NCBI GenBank assembly: GCA_020846815.1
Contig: JADLDF010000047.1
Coordinates: forward strand, 1 to 34,475
Direction: 5' to 3'
From: Gammaproteobacteria bacterium
GTDB taxonomy: Bacteria > Pseudomonadota > Gammaproteobacteria > Steroidobacterales > Steroidobacteraceae
Length of the DNA stretch: 34,475 nucleotides
The notes under the pieces are model-generated. The model saw only the letters and a program-made list of their open reading frames with translations. It had not been told where the DNA came from and searched no databases. Positions within the stretch are counted from its first letter, which is position 1. Every line of letters starts with the position of its first letter. The translations under genes were made by a program, and so were the position numbers. Positions 17,204 to 23,105 of this stretch are shown one piece after another.

Positions 17204-17520
17204 TGCGCGCCATGACGCGCGGCGCGGCGATCAACGCGAAGTGTCGCGACTGCATCCACGACCCCGCGGCGCCGGGAACCTGGCGCGAACAGGTGGCGCA
17301 GTGCTCGGCCCTCCGCTGTCCGCTGTGGACATACCGTCCAGCACCCTCCGGCGGCCCGTTCGCGAACCCGCCGAGGGACCCCGCCACCGTCACCCGCGAA
17401 TGGCTGCAAGCGCCCCTCGGATGCGCTGTGCACGCTATCGGCGGCACATTGCCTGCCGGTCCCGCTACTACCCCACAGGCCGCCCCCAGCGCGGCCGTGG
17501 CGCGCGAGGTGCGGCAGTGA
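17203..17520 (+). CDS. Cys4 zinc-binding small protein
   Basis: This 105-residue protein has an N-terminal four-cysteine knuckle: CRDC (Cys14, 17) and CSALRC (Cys34, 39), with the linker IHDPAAPGTWREQVAQ between. The pattern AKCRDCIxDP...WREQVxxC...CPLW is one I associate with small proteins of proteobacterial phages and integrated elements, whose function is not established. The C-terminal half is Pro/Ala-rich and probably disordered. The ATG at 17203 overlaps the previous TGA; a GTG one codon earlier is also possible. The stop overlaps the next gene's GTG (GTGA). A DNA-binding or replication-accessory role is inferred from the coupled primase and ATPase genes. Confidence 0.75.
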   Translation: MRAMTRGAAINAKCRDCIHDPAAPGTWREQVAQCSALRCPLWTYRPAPSGGPFANPPRDPATVTREWLQAPLGCAVHAIGGTLPAGPATTPQAAPSAAVAREVRQ

Positions 17521-18332
17521 AGCCCGCCGATCTGGCGGTACTCCCGATCGGCTCGCACCGGGTGCGCTGCGAGCACTGCGGCAAGGGACCGACCGACAAG
17601 ACACTCGGCGTCACGGTCGAGCACGACGGCGCGGTGTTTCACTGCTTCCGCTGCGGCCTGGCTGGCTCGCATCACCACGACCGTGAAGTGATCCGGCACG
17701 CGCCGATCCGCACCCCGTCGGTCACGCCGAAGCTCGAATGGAGCACGCTCGCCGAAAGCATTTGGCAGCGGACGCAAGCGCTGCGCGGAACGCTCGGCGA
17801 GGTGTACTTGCAGCATCGCGGCTGCGCACTGCCGCCGCGCGACAGTCATCTACGCTACCTGCCGCCCGATGATCGACATCCGCCGACGCTCTGCGCCGCC
17901 ATCACGGATGCCCGCACCGGAAAGCCGTTGTCGTTGCACTTCACGCGGCTTGCCGCCGATGGTCGTGGCAAGGTCGGCACCGACTTCGACAAGCTTCTGC
18001 TGAAGGGGCACCGCAAGGCCGGCGGCGTCATCCGCCTGTGGCCGAACGAGGCGGTCGCCACGGGCCTCTGCATCGCCGAGGGTATCGAGACGGCCTTGGC
18101 GGCGGCGCACGCCTATGAACCCGTCTGGGCCTGCGTGGATGCGAGCAACCTCGAGGCGTTCCCGGTGCTCGATGGCATCGAGTGCCTGGTCATCGTCGCC
18201 GACCATGACGAGCGTGGTTTGGGAGCCGCGGCGAAGGTCGGACAGCGGTGGGCCGATGCCGGCCGCGAGACATCGATTACGACGCCTGACGCGACGGGAA
18301 CCGACCTTGCCGACTTGGCGGTGGCTTCATGA
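17517..18332 (+). CDS. Primase-like protein: zinc ribbon plus TOPRIM domain
   Basis: This 271-residue protein has a CHC2-like zinc ribbon at the N-terminus (Cys18, 21, 43, 46 in RCEHCGKG and FHCFRCGLAG) and a TOPRIM-type domain at about 180-260. The catalytic acidic residues of the latter appear as Glu188 in IAEGIETAL and Asp229/Asp231 in VADHDERG. The middle part (YLQHRGCALPPRDSHLRYLP, then TRLAADGRGK and KLLLKGHRKAGGVIRL) matches the DUF7146-type region of phage and plasmid primases. It would make RNA primers at the element's origin. The start is a GTG overlapping the previous stop, and the end overlaps the ATPase gene as ATGA. No helicase domain is fused; that function is on the next gene. 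Confidence 0.87.
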   Translation: MKPADLAVLPIGSHRVRCEHCGKGPTDKTLGVTVEHDGAVFHCFRCGLAGSHHHDREVIRHAPIRTPSVTPKLEWSTLAESIWQRTQALRGTLGEVYLQHRGCALPPRDSHLRYLPPDDRHPPTLCAAITDARTGKPLSLHFTRLAADGRGKVGTDFDKLLLKGHRKAGGVIRLWPNEAVATGLCIAEGIETALAAAHAYEPVWACVDASNLEAFPVLDGIECLVIVADHDERGLGAAAKVGQRWADAGRETSITTPDATGTDLADLAVAS

Positions 18333-19339
18333 ATGCCGGCCGCAAGGCGATCGAAAGCGCGCTTGCCGGCGCGGTGAAGGTCACGCCGAAGAACGGCAGC
18401 GGGTCCGTACTGGACCGAATGACGATCACGACCGCTGCCGCCCTCACTGAACAGGAGTTCTCGCCCGTGCGCTATCTGACCGAGGAACGAATCCCGCGCG
18501 GCTTGGTGCTGCTGGTGGCGCGGCCGAAGATGAAGAAGTCATGGTTGGCGTTGCAGGCGATGGTGGCGTGCGTCAGTGGCGGCGACTTGCTTGGAAAGCC
18601 GACGGTCAAGGGCCGCGCGCTCGGCGTCATGCTCGAGGACAACGATCGTCGCATGAAGGTGCGGCTGCGATTCCTCGGCGTCGACCGGCTCGATCGCGAG
18701 TCCCGCGAACGCCTGCACCTGGTCTATGCCTGGCCGAAAGGCGAGGACGGCGTGGCGGCGCTGCACGAATGGATGGACCGCTACCCCGATACCGGGATCA
18801 TCGTCATCGACGTCCTGCAGCGTTTCCGCGGCGACCAGGACACCCGGAAAGGCGCCTACGCCCTCGACTATCAAGCGCTCGAATCCCTGCAGGCGCTCAC
18901 GAAGAAGCACCCCGATCTGACAGTGCTGATTGTTCACCACGCCCGCAAAGGCGGTTCCGAGGTTCAGTCGGAGAAGGTCTCCGGGACATTCGGCATCGTC
19001 GGTGCGGCTGACGCCTACATCATCCTCGATAGCGGCACATTGCCCGGCACGATTCACGCGCACATCGACGGCCGCGACTGGGAACTGTGGGTCCATGACT
19101 TCGCCTGGGAGTGGGGTGAAAGCGGCTGGCGCCATCTTCGCGCCATCACGAGCGACGACCAGCTCACTGGAAAGCAGCGCGAATGGCTCGACTTCGTGCG
19201 CGCCGAGGAGCGCACCACGCCGAGCGATGCAGCCGGACATTTCGGCGTGACCCGCTCGGCCGCCTGCCAGCAGCTCACGAACCTCGAGCGGCGCGGCTTC
19301 CTCGGTTCGGATCACGGCGAGTACTTCGTTCAGGAGTGA
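18329..19339 (+). CDS. RepA/DnaB-like AAA ATPase (replicative helicase type)
   Basis: This 336-residue RecA-fold ATPase of the AAA_25/RepA type is found as a replicative helicase or loader in plasmids and phages. The Walker A position is ARPKMKKSW (64-72). Most relatives have Gly before the Lys-Ser, so the Lys69 here is a variant P-loop. Walker B is IIVIDVLQRF (157-166), and a sensor-like VLIVHHARKGG is at 199-209. A C-terminal winged helix (about 275-330: DAAGHFGVTRSAACQQLTNLERRGFL) would bind DNA. It is the last gene of the coupled run and is followed immediately by the symmetric CTTAAC/GTTAAG array, which fits an initiator acting beside its own sites. Confidence 0.88.
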   Translation: MNAGRKAIESALAGAVKVTPKNGSGSVLDRMTITTAAALTEQEFSPVRYLTEERIPRGLVLLVARPKMKKSWLALQAMVACVSGGDLLGKPTVKGRALGVMLEDNDRRMKVRLRFLGVDRLDRESRERLHLVYAWPKGEDGVAALHEWMDRYPDTGIIVIDVLQRFRGDQDTRKGAYALDYQALESLQALTKKHPDLTVLIVHHARKGGSEVQSEKVSGTFGIVGAADAYIILDSGTLPGTIHAHIDGRDWELWVHDFAWEWGESGWRHLRAITSDDQLTGKQREWLDFVRAEERTTPSDAAGHFGVTRSAACQQLTNLERRGFLGSDHGEYFVQE

Positions 19340-19352
19340 TGCAGGTGTACAC

Positions 19353-19459
19353 CTTAACGCTTAACAGCCTTAACGGATGCCTCTCCAAGCCTCTCTCTGA
19401 ATCAACGGGTACTTAATGGTTAAGGAAGATGATCATGGTTAAGGAGGTTAAGCGTTAAG
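19353..19459. repeat. Symmetric array of CTTAAC/GTTAAG sites, candidate origin or operator
   Basis: Three CTTAAC sites (19353, 19360, 19369) are mirrored by three GTTAAG sites (19438, 19447, 19454) with the same 7- and 9-base steps. The arms are 22 bases long and match at 20 positions, 63 bases apart. A seventh copy is at 19419, and ATGGTTAAGGA occurs twice (19416, 19435). The region is AT-rich against a GC-rich background. It lies directly after the ATPase gene, and its right arm contains the AAGGAGG for the next gene. Either iteron-like initiator sites or an autoregulatory operator would fit. Confidence 0.75.
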
Positions 19460-19460
19460 T

Positions 19461-19733
19461 ATGACAAGGCACCACAACAGCATCGGCGGACCCCTCGGTG
19501 TCGCTGAACTCGGCCGACTGCTCGGCGACCGTCGCGACATGGCCGACCAGCATCGCGACCCGGCCGCATGGGCGCTGCGCGATGCCACGGACCACGCGAG
19601 ACGCAGCCTGGCGGCATTGCGGGCGATTGATGCCGGCGCGGTTCGTGGCGACACCCATGCCGCCATCGGCCGCTGTGGCGCGCTCCTGCGCGATCTCGTG
19701 GACGAGTTCGAGCGGATCGGCCGGCGGCTGTGA
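19461..19733 (+). CDS. Unknown small helical protein at the right end of the element
   Basis: I do not recognise this 90-residue protein. It reads as mostly alpha-helical and charged (DMADQHRDPAAWALRDATDHARRSLAALRAID, then IGRCGALLRDLVDEFERIGRRL), without signal peptide, membrane segment or metal motif. The ATG at 19461 follows the symmetric repeat array, and the only good ribosome site, AAGGAGG at 19441-19447, lies inside the array's right arm, 13 bases upstream. A protein bound there, or an RNA hairpin formed by the arms, would block translation. It could be a copy-number or regulatory protein. That is a guess from position. Confidence 0.6.
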   Translation: MTRHHNSIGGPLGVAELGRLLGDRRDMADQHRDPAAWALRDATDHARRSLAALRAIDAGAVRGDTHAAIGRCGALLRDLVDEFERIGRRL

Positions 19734-20092
19734 ATCGCCCGCGGGTCTCATTCGGCCACAGACAGTGGGTGGCCATAGGCGCGCGGGCATCACTGCTAGC
19801 ACAGACGGAGCAGTGGTGCCCGTCGCCACGCTAGGCGGTACTTGCCTCCCGTGACGGTTTTTTTAACGGTAGTTAATCGGTGCCTTTCGCAACGTGGCGA
19901 ATCGCGGGCGCGCATGGTCGAGGCGTAGCTGCGACAATCTGGCGCGAACGCCCGGAAAGGCGAAAATCTATTGGCACTGCCATTGGCACTGGCGCTCTGA
20001 ATTCGGCGATCCTCGGCCGTATTGGCACTCTCAGTGCCAATGAAAACAGGGGTTTCTAGGCGCCAGATTGAGGTTTTCGGCGGCAATTCAGA
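19734..20092. other. Non-coding right end of the element
   Basis: About 360 bases have no gene that I can support. They contain a run of seven T at 19857-19864 next to TTAACGGTAGTTAAT, the right cluster of TTGGCACT sites, and an 11-bp perfect inverted repeat (CAATCTGGCGC at 19935-19945, GCGCCAGATTG at 20060-20070) enclosing that cluster. Base composition is more AT-rich than the host DNA. This is the expected place for the attR-side recombination arm. Confidence 0.6.
19969..20041. promoter_or_regulatory. Right candidate integrase arm-type sites
   Basis: Copies of the site are TATTGGCACT (19969-19978), ATTGGCACT (19982-19990), TATTGGCACT (20020-20029), and an inverted AGTGCCAAT (20033-20041). 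The last two form a perfect 9-bp palindrome with a CTC spacer. Together with the left copies this makes at least five exact TTGGCACT sites, all within about 130 bases of a core site. Confidence 0.6.
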
Positions 20093-20137
20093 TTTGTAAA
20101 CCGTTGGTCGGGGGTTCAAATCCCTCACCCGGCACCA
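20093..20137 (+). repeat. attR core (copy of tRNA-Thr 3' half)
   Basis: This is the exact 45-bp copy of 14633-14677, from the anticodon loop to CCA. It lacks the acceptor 5' strand and D arm, so it is not a functional tRNA. It marks the right limit of the element. Confidence 0.95.
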
Positions 20138-20159
20138 TCCAGAGCCGAAGAAAATGAAG

Positions 20160-20182
20160 GAGCGCCGGTTACCCGGCGGCTC
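20160..20182 (-). terminator. Likely intrinsic terminator of the PilZ gene
   Basis: On the minus strand GAGCCGCCGG pairs with CCGGCGCTC (one bulged base) around a 4-base loop, followed by a T-rich stretch (CTTCATTTTCTTC). It lies about 48 bases after the PilZ stop and 22 bases outside attR. Confidence 0.55.
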
Positions 20183-20229
20183 TCCGGAAGAGACCGGCGC
20201 GCGCTTCGTGCAGGAGCGCTGCCGCAGCC

Positions 20230-20547
20230 TCAGCGATGGCCGTGGGAATAGGCGTCCATCATCAGCCCGGTGCCGCCGCGCGACACGTGGGCGACGATCG
20301 CGGTGCGCCGGTGGATCTTGGTGATGGTGCCGAGGTTGATCGCGAACGACAGCTCGACCTGCTGGCCCTTGCGCAGGCCGAGGTTCGCGGTCTGGATGAA
20401 GACGCCGGTGGCGCTGAGGTTGACCGCGCGGCAGAGCTTTTTGCGCCCGCCGGGGATGGTGATGTACACGGTGGTGCGCGCACGGTGACGCGTGTGCAGG
20501 CGGCGCTCCACGTGCAGGGCCTCGTTCGACGGCGTGTTCTTGTTCAT
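20230..20547 (-). CDS. PilZ-domain c-di-GMP binding protein
   Basis: This 105-residue single-domain PilZ protein is a cytoplasmic receptor for cyclic di-GMP. Both ligand motifs are present: RxxxR as RHRAR at residues 20-24, and (D/N)xSxxG as NLSATG at 43-48. The beta strands of the barrel follow (GVFIQTANLGL, QVELSFAINLGTITKIHRRTAIVAHVSRGGTGLMM). The protein ends soon after the barrel, so it has no output domain of its own and would act by binding a partner. The nearby minor pilin operon makes pilus control a natural guess. This small type differs from the PilZ protein of Pseudomonas pilus assembly, which has lost the binding motifs. It is transcribed towards the integrated element. Confidence 0.9.
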   Translation of the reverse strand: MNKNTPSNEALHVERRLHTRHRARTTVYITIPGGRKKLCRAVNLSATGVFIQTANLGLRKGQQVELSFAINLGTITKIHRRTAIVAHVSRGGTGLMMDAYSHGHR

Positions 20548-20608
20548 CGACTCCCCCTTAGCGATTCGATTATGCCGCGCCTCGCACGGCCGTCACCGGA
20601 GAGTCAAC

Positions 20609-21613
20609 TTAATCAGTGTCGGACTGTGGCATGGCGAGATCCACGGCCACCGGGCAATGATCCGTCAACTTGTGACGCAGCGCTTCGCGCGGCTCGAAGG
20701 TGATGCGACGGAATGAGCCCGGCACGAGTCTTGCCGCGAGCGTGCGCGACAGCAGGATGTGGTCGCTGTAGCCGCTGAAGGTCTGGCCGGGGTGGCAGTT
20801 CACGAAGCGCCCGTGCTCGGCGGCGTTCACGAGATCCGCCTCGGGTGGATCGCCGTCGTCGATCTCGGCCCAGAGGCTGCGCGGTGCGCCGGCCGCGTTG
20901 CGGGCCGGGCCGGGGTCGCGCAGCAGCTCGCGGTTGAAGTCGCCGAGCACCGCGAACGGGCGCCCGGCCACGGCCTGGGCGTCGACCCAGCTCTCGAGGG
21001 CCGGCACCTGCCGCGCCAGGACTGCGCACTGCTCGCGGGGTGAATCGAGCGTGCGGCGGCCGCAGCCGGACTTGAGGTGCACGGCCAGCAGGCGGATCTC
21101 GCGTGCCGTATCCGGGAAGAGCACGAGCTCGGCGCCGCGGCGCACTCGGCCTTGCAGCGAGAGCTCGGTGAGATCCGGGCCGCAGCGGAAAGGCAGCCCC
21201 TCGCGCACCGCGAAGCCGAGGTTCTGCACGCCGGGGGCGCCGGTGAAGCAGAAGCGGTGCCGCCGGAACACACGGCGCGCGGCCGCGGGCCCGTCGACCT
21301 CCTGGATGGCGACGACGTCGGCGTCGAGCTCGCGTGCGTAGCGGGCGAGGGCCTCGAAGTCGGCCGTGGAGCGCTCGAGCTGCGCGGCAACGTCGCAGGG
21401 AATGCTGCGGCGGCGACCGCCCGGCGACGCACCCTGCGGCACACAGCTGCGCTTCAGCGCGAGGAAGCTCTCGGGAGCGACCAGCCACTCGAGATTCCAG
21501 GTGGCGAGGCGCAGCGTGGCCGCATCACGCGCGCCGGCCTCGGCGCCGCGGCCCGATGACGCGTGGCAGCCGGTGGCGAACAGGACAGCCAGAACGACGA
21601 GAACCAGTCTCAT
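20609..21613 (-). CDS. Lipoprotein EEP-family nuclease/phosphatase
   Basis: This 334-residue protein is a metal-dependent endonuclease/exonuclease/phosphatase-fold enzyme on the cell envelope. The N-terminus is a lipoprotein signal with FATGC (Cys16 as lipid site). Catalytic motifs are TWN (38-40), IQEV (103-106), AVHLKSGC, GDFN (224-227), SDH (283-285) and TDHCPV (317). It is colinear over its whole length with the EEP half of the HAD/EEP fusion at 7770-9716, sharing blocks such as DADVVA(I/L)QEVDGPAAA and RFAVLGDFNR-like text, and several cysteines that may form disulfides. The two are paralogs, one free and lipidated, one fused and secreted. The substrate (DNA, RNA, phospholipid or inositol phosphate) cannot be fixed from sequence. 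DNase-like activity is the simplest reading. Confidence 0.88.
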   Translation of the reverse strand: MRLVLVVLAVLFATGCHASSGRGAEAGARDAATLRLATWNLEWLVAPESFLALKRSCVPQGASPGGRRRSIPCDVAAQLERSTADFEALARYARELDADVVAIQEVDGPAAARRVFRRHRFCFTGAPGVQNLGFAVREGLPFRCGPDLTELSLQGRVRRGAELVLFPDTAREIRLLAVHLKSGCGRRTLDSPREQCAVLARQVPALESWVDAQAVAGRPFAVLGDFNRELLRDPGPARNAAGAPRSLWAEIDDGDPPEADLVNAAEHGRFVNCHPGQTFSGYSDHILLSRTLAARLVPGSFRRITFEPREALRHKLTDHCPVAVDLAMPQSDTD

Positions 21614-21699
21614 GGCAGCATTGTCCCGGTCGTTTCATGGGCCGGCAATCGCGTCATGCCGCGCGTACGCCCGGATTCTCGCGCGTGCTAGCCTTTAAT

Positions 21700-21741
21700 A
21701 GATCGGATTTATTTTCTCGGGAGAGAAAATAGATCCGATCT
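21700..21741. promoter_or_regulatory. 19-bp inverted repeat upstream of racemase-fold gene
   Basis: AGATCGGATTTATTTTCTC (21700-21718) and GAGAAAATAGATCCGATCT (21723-21741) are inverted copies with 18 of 19 matches and a GGGA spacer. The one mismatch would still pair as G-U in RNA. The outer parts are themselves palindromic (AGATC-C-GATCT). It lies 25-66 bases before the ATG at 21766 and is AT-rich. A strong operator, or a hairpin in the 5' untranslated region, is likely. Confidence 0.7.
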
Positions 21742-21765
21742 GTCCATTTACCCGAGGAAGCGCTC

Positions 21766-22515
21766 ATGGGCCTGGATGTGCTGGGTTACCGCCGTCTGTT
21801 CGGTGTGCTGGGGCCATCGACCAATACGACCGTGCAACCCGACTACGACGACATGCGGCCGCCGGGCGTCACCAACCACTACAGCCGTATCTACACGCCG
21901 AACGCCAAGGCGATCAGCAACGAGACCTTCTACGCCGGCACGATGAAGATCTCCGAGGGCGTGCTCGACGCCGTGCGCAGCGTCATGACCTGCGAGCCGG
22001 ACTACCTCGTCATGGGCATGTCGGCGATCACCTTCTACGGCGGCGCCAAGGGCGCCGACGAGTTCATCGGCAGGGTCGAGAAGGAGGCGGGCGTCAGGGT
22101 GTCGGTCGGCTCGCACTCCTGCGCCGCGGCGCTCAAGGCCTACGGCGGAGTCAAGCGCATCGCCTTCCTGTCGCCGTACTATCCCGTCGCCAACGCCGAG
22201 GTGCGCGGCTATTTCAAGGACATGGGCTTCGAGACCGTGCGCGACGTGCCCATGCAGGCGCCTTCGTGGACCGGCATCGCGCAGATCACCGAGGCGCGCT
22301 GCCGCGAGGTGCTGCGCCAGCTCGAGGGGCCGGACGTCGACGCGATCGTGCAGGTCGGCACCAACCTCTCGATGGTGCGTCTGGCCGCCGCCGCCGAGCT
22401 CTGGCTCGACAAGCCGGTGATCGCGATCAACACCGCGACCTACTGGCACGCGCTGCGCGCCAACGGCATCCAGGACAAGATCCCGGGCTTCGGCCGGCTG
22501 CTCGCCGAGTTCTGA
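21766..22515 (+). CDS. Asp/Glu racemase-fold protein (maleate isomerase/arylmalonate decarboxylase-like)
   Basis: This 249-residue protein is of the Asp/Glu racemase superfamily, nearest in layout to maleate cis-trans isomerase and arylmalonate decarboxylase. The N-terminal ligand loop GPSTNTTVQPDYDDM (16-30), the GxK-VKRIAFLSPYYP strand (129-140) and the VQVGTNLSM loop (196-203) are in the expected order. The two loops that usually hold catalytic cysteines (GCTS and SCTN types) read GMSA at 84-87 and VGTN at 197-200, so both cysteines are absent. A Cys does occur at 119 (SHSCAA). I recall a distinct subfamily with these same substitutions, so this is probably not decay. GAGGAAG precedes the ATG. 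The reaction is unknown. Confidence 0.82.
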   Translation: MGLDVLGYRRLFGVLGPSTNTTVQPDYDDMRPPGVTNHYSRIYTPNAKAISNETFYAGTMKISEGVLDAVRSVMTCEPDYLVMGMSAITFYGGAKGADEFIGRVEKEAGVRVSVGSHSCAAALKAYGGVKRIAFLSPYYPVANAEVRGYFKDMGFETVRDVPMQAPSWTGIAQITEARCREVLRQLEGPDVDAIVQVGTNLSMVRLAAAAELWLDKPVIAINTATYWHALRANGIQDKIPGFGRLLAEF

Positions 22516-22531
22516 CGGCCGAGGTGACGCG

Positions 22532-22554
22532 GGCCGGGTGCATCGCGCCCGGCC
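22532..22554. terminator. Hairpin between convergent genes
   Basis: GGCCGGGTG and CGCCCGGCC form a 9-bp stem (one G-T pair) around CATCG, 17 bases after the racemase-fold stop and 55 bases beyond the pilE stop. It could end transcription from either side, but no T-run is present. Confidence 0.45.
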
Positions 22555-22608
22555 TGCAGGATCATCGCGTGCCGCGCAGCCGTCGCATCGGCCGCGTGGC
22601 AGACCGGC

Positions 22609-23070
22609 TCAACGGTTCCAGCAGAACTGGGCGTCCTTCGTGGCCCCGCCGGTGACGCCACGCTCGTTGCGCAAGTCCAGCGTCAGCGTCCGGCACTCGG
22701 CGTCTTCCGTCTGCCCGCCGAGCGGTACGGCATGCAGCTCGAAGTTCCCGGCTTCGAGCGTGTCGGCCTCGATCCGGTAATTGCCTTCGGGCAGCGTCCG
22801 CGGCAGCTCGTTCGCCGCCGCGCAATTCGCGTCGTCGTAGGCGTTGAAGCGCGTGAAGCAGCGCTCGAGCGCGCCGGCGGTCGCCAGCAGCGCGTTCTTG
22901 GCTTCGGTGCGCTGCGCGCGGATCACGTACGAGCGATAGGTGGGCACGGCGATCGTGCTGAGGATGCCGACCACGACCACGACGGTCAGCAGCTCCATCA
23001 GCGTGACGCCGTGCTGGCGCGCGCGGACGGGGCGCGTGGCACGCGATGTGGTCGCCAGTCCGATATGCAT
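22609..23070 (-). CDS. pilE: Type IV minor pilin PilE
   Basis: This is a 153-residue type IV pilin-like protein. The prepilin leader ends in QHG, followed by VTLMELLTVVVVVGILSTIAVPTY, the standard cleavage-methylation N-terminus with Glu5. A globular part follows with a C-terminal cysteine pair (AECRT and QFCWN) that can close a disulfide loop. The ATG at 23070 is six bases after AGGAGG; the ATG at 23076 is too close to that site. It is the last gene of the fimT-pilV-pilW-pilX-pilY1-pilE operon, 35 bases after pilY1. Minor pilins of this set prime pilus assembly and sit at the tip with PilY1. Confidence 0.9.
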   Translation of the reverse strand: MHIGLATTSRATRPVRARQHGVTLMELLTVVVVVGILSTIAVPTYRSYVIRAQRTEAKNALLATAGALERCFTRFNAYDDANCAAANELPRTLPEGNYRIEADTLEAGNFELHAVPLGGQTEDAECRTLTLDLRNERGVTGGATKDAQFCWNR

Positions 23071-23105
23071 CGTCATCCTCCTGAGTCGCTCGGTCCGGGC
23101 GCCGG

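Larger units (their letters stand above)
14633..20137 (+). mobile_element. 5,460-bp tRNA-Thr-integrated element with integrase and replication genes
   Basis: The element is bounded by an exact 45-bp direct repeat of the tRNA 3' half (14633-14677 and 20093-20137), so each unit is 5,460 bp. All eight genes run on the plus strand: integrase, a 182-residue unknown, an excisionase-like protein, a coupled four-gene run (59 and 105 residues, primase-like, RepA-like ATPase), and a 90-residue unknown. Candidate arm-type sites flank both ends and a symmetric repeat array follows the ATPase gene. I found no capsid, terminase, relaxase, pilus, toxin or resistance genes. It could be a phage satellite, a minimal integrative plasmid or a decayed prophage. 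The gapless organisation argues against decay. Confidence 0.9.

Noticed and set aside
19852..19866. Intrinsic terminator at the run of seven T in the element
   Set aside because: The only stem directly before it is three base pairs (CCG/CGG), too weak to call.
19796..20128. Minus-strand frame of 110 codons starting MRDLNPRPTVYK at attR
   Set aside because: It is the same antisense-tRNA artefact, produced by the copied 3' half. It covers the arm-site region and has no supporting motif.
20093..20137. Second tRNA gene at attR
   Set aside because: Only the anticodon loop to CCA part is present; acceptor 5' strand and D arm are missing, so it is an attachment-site copy.
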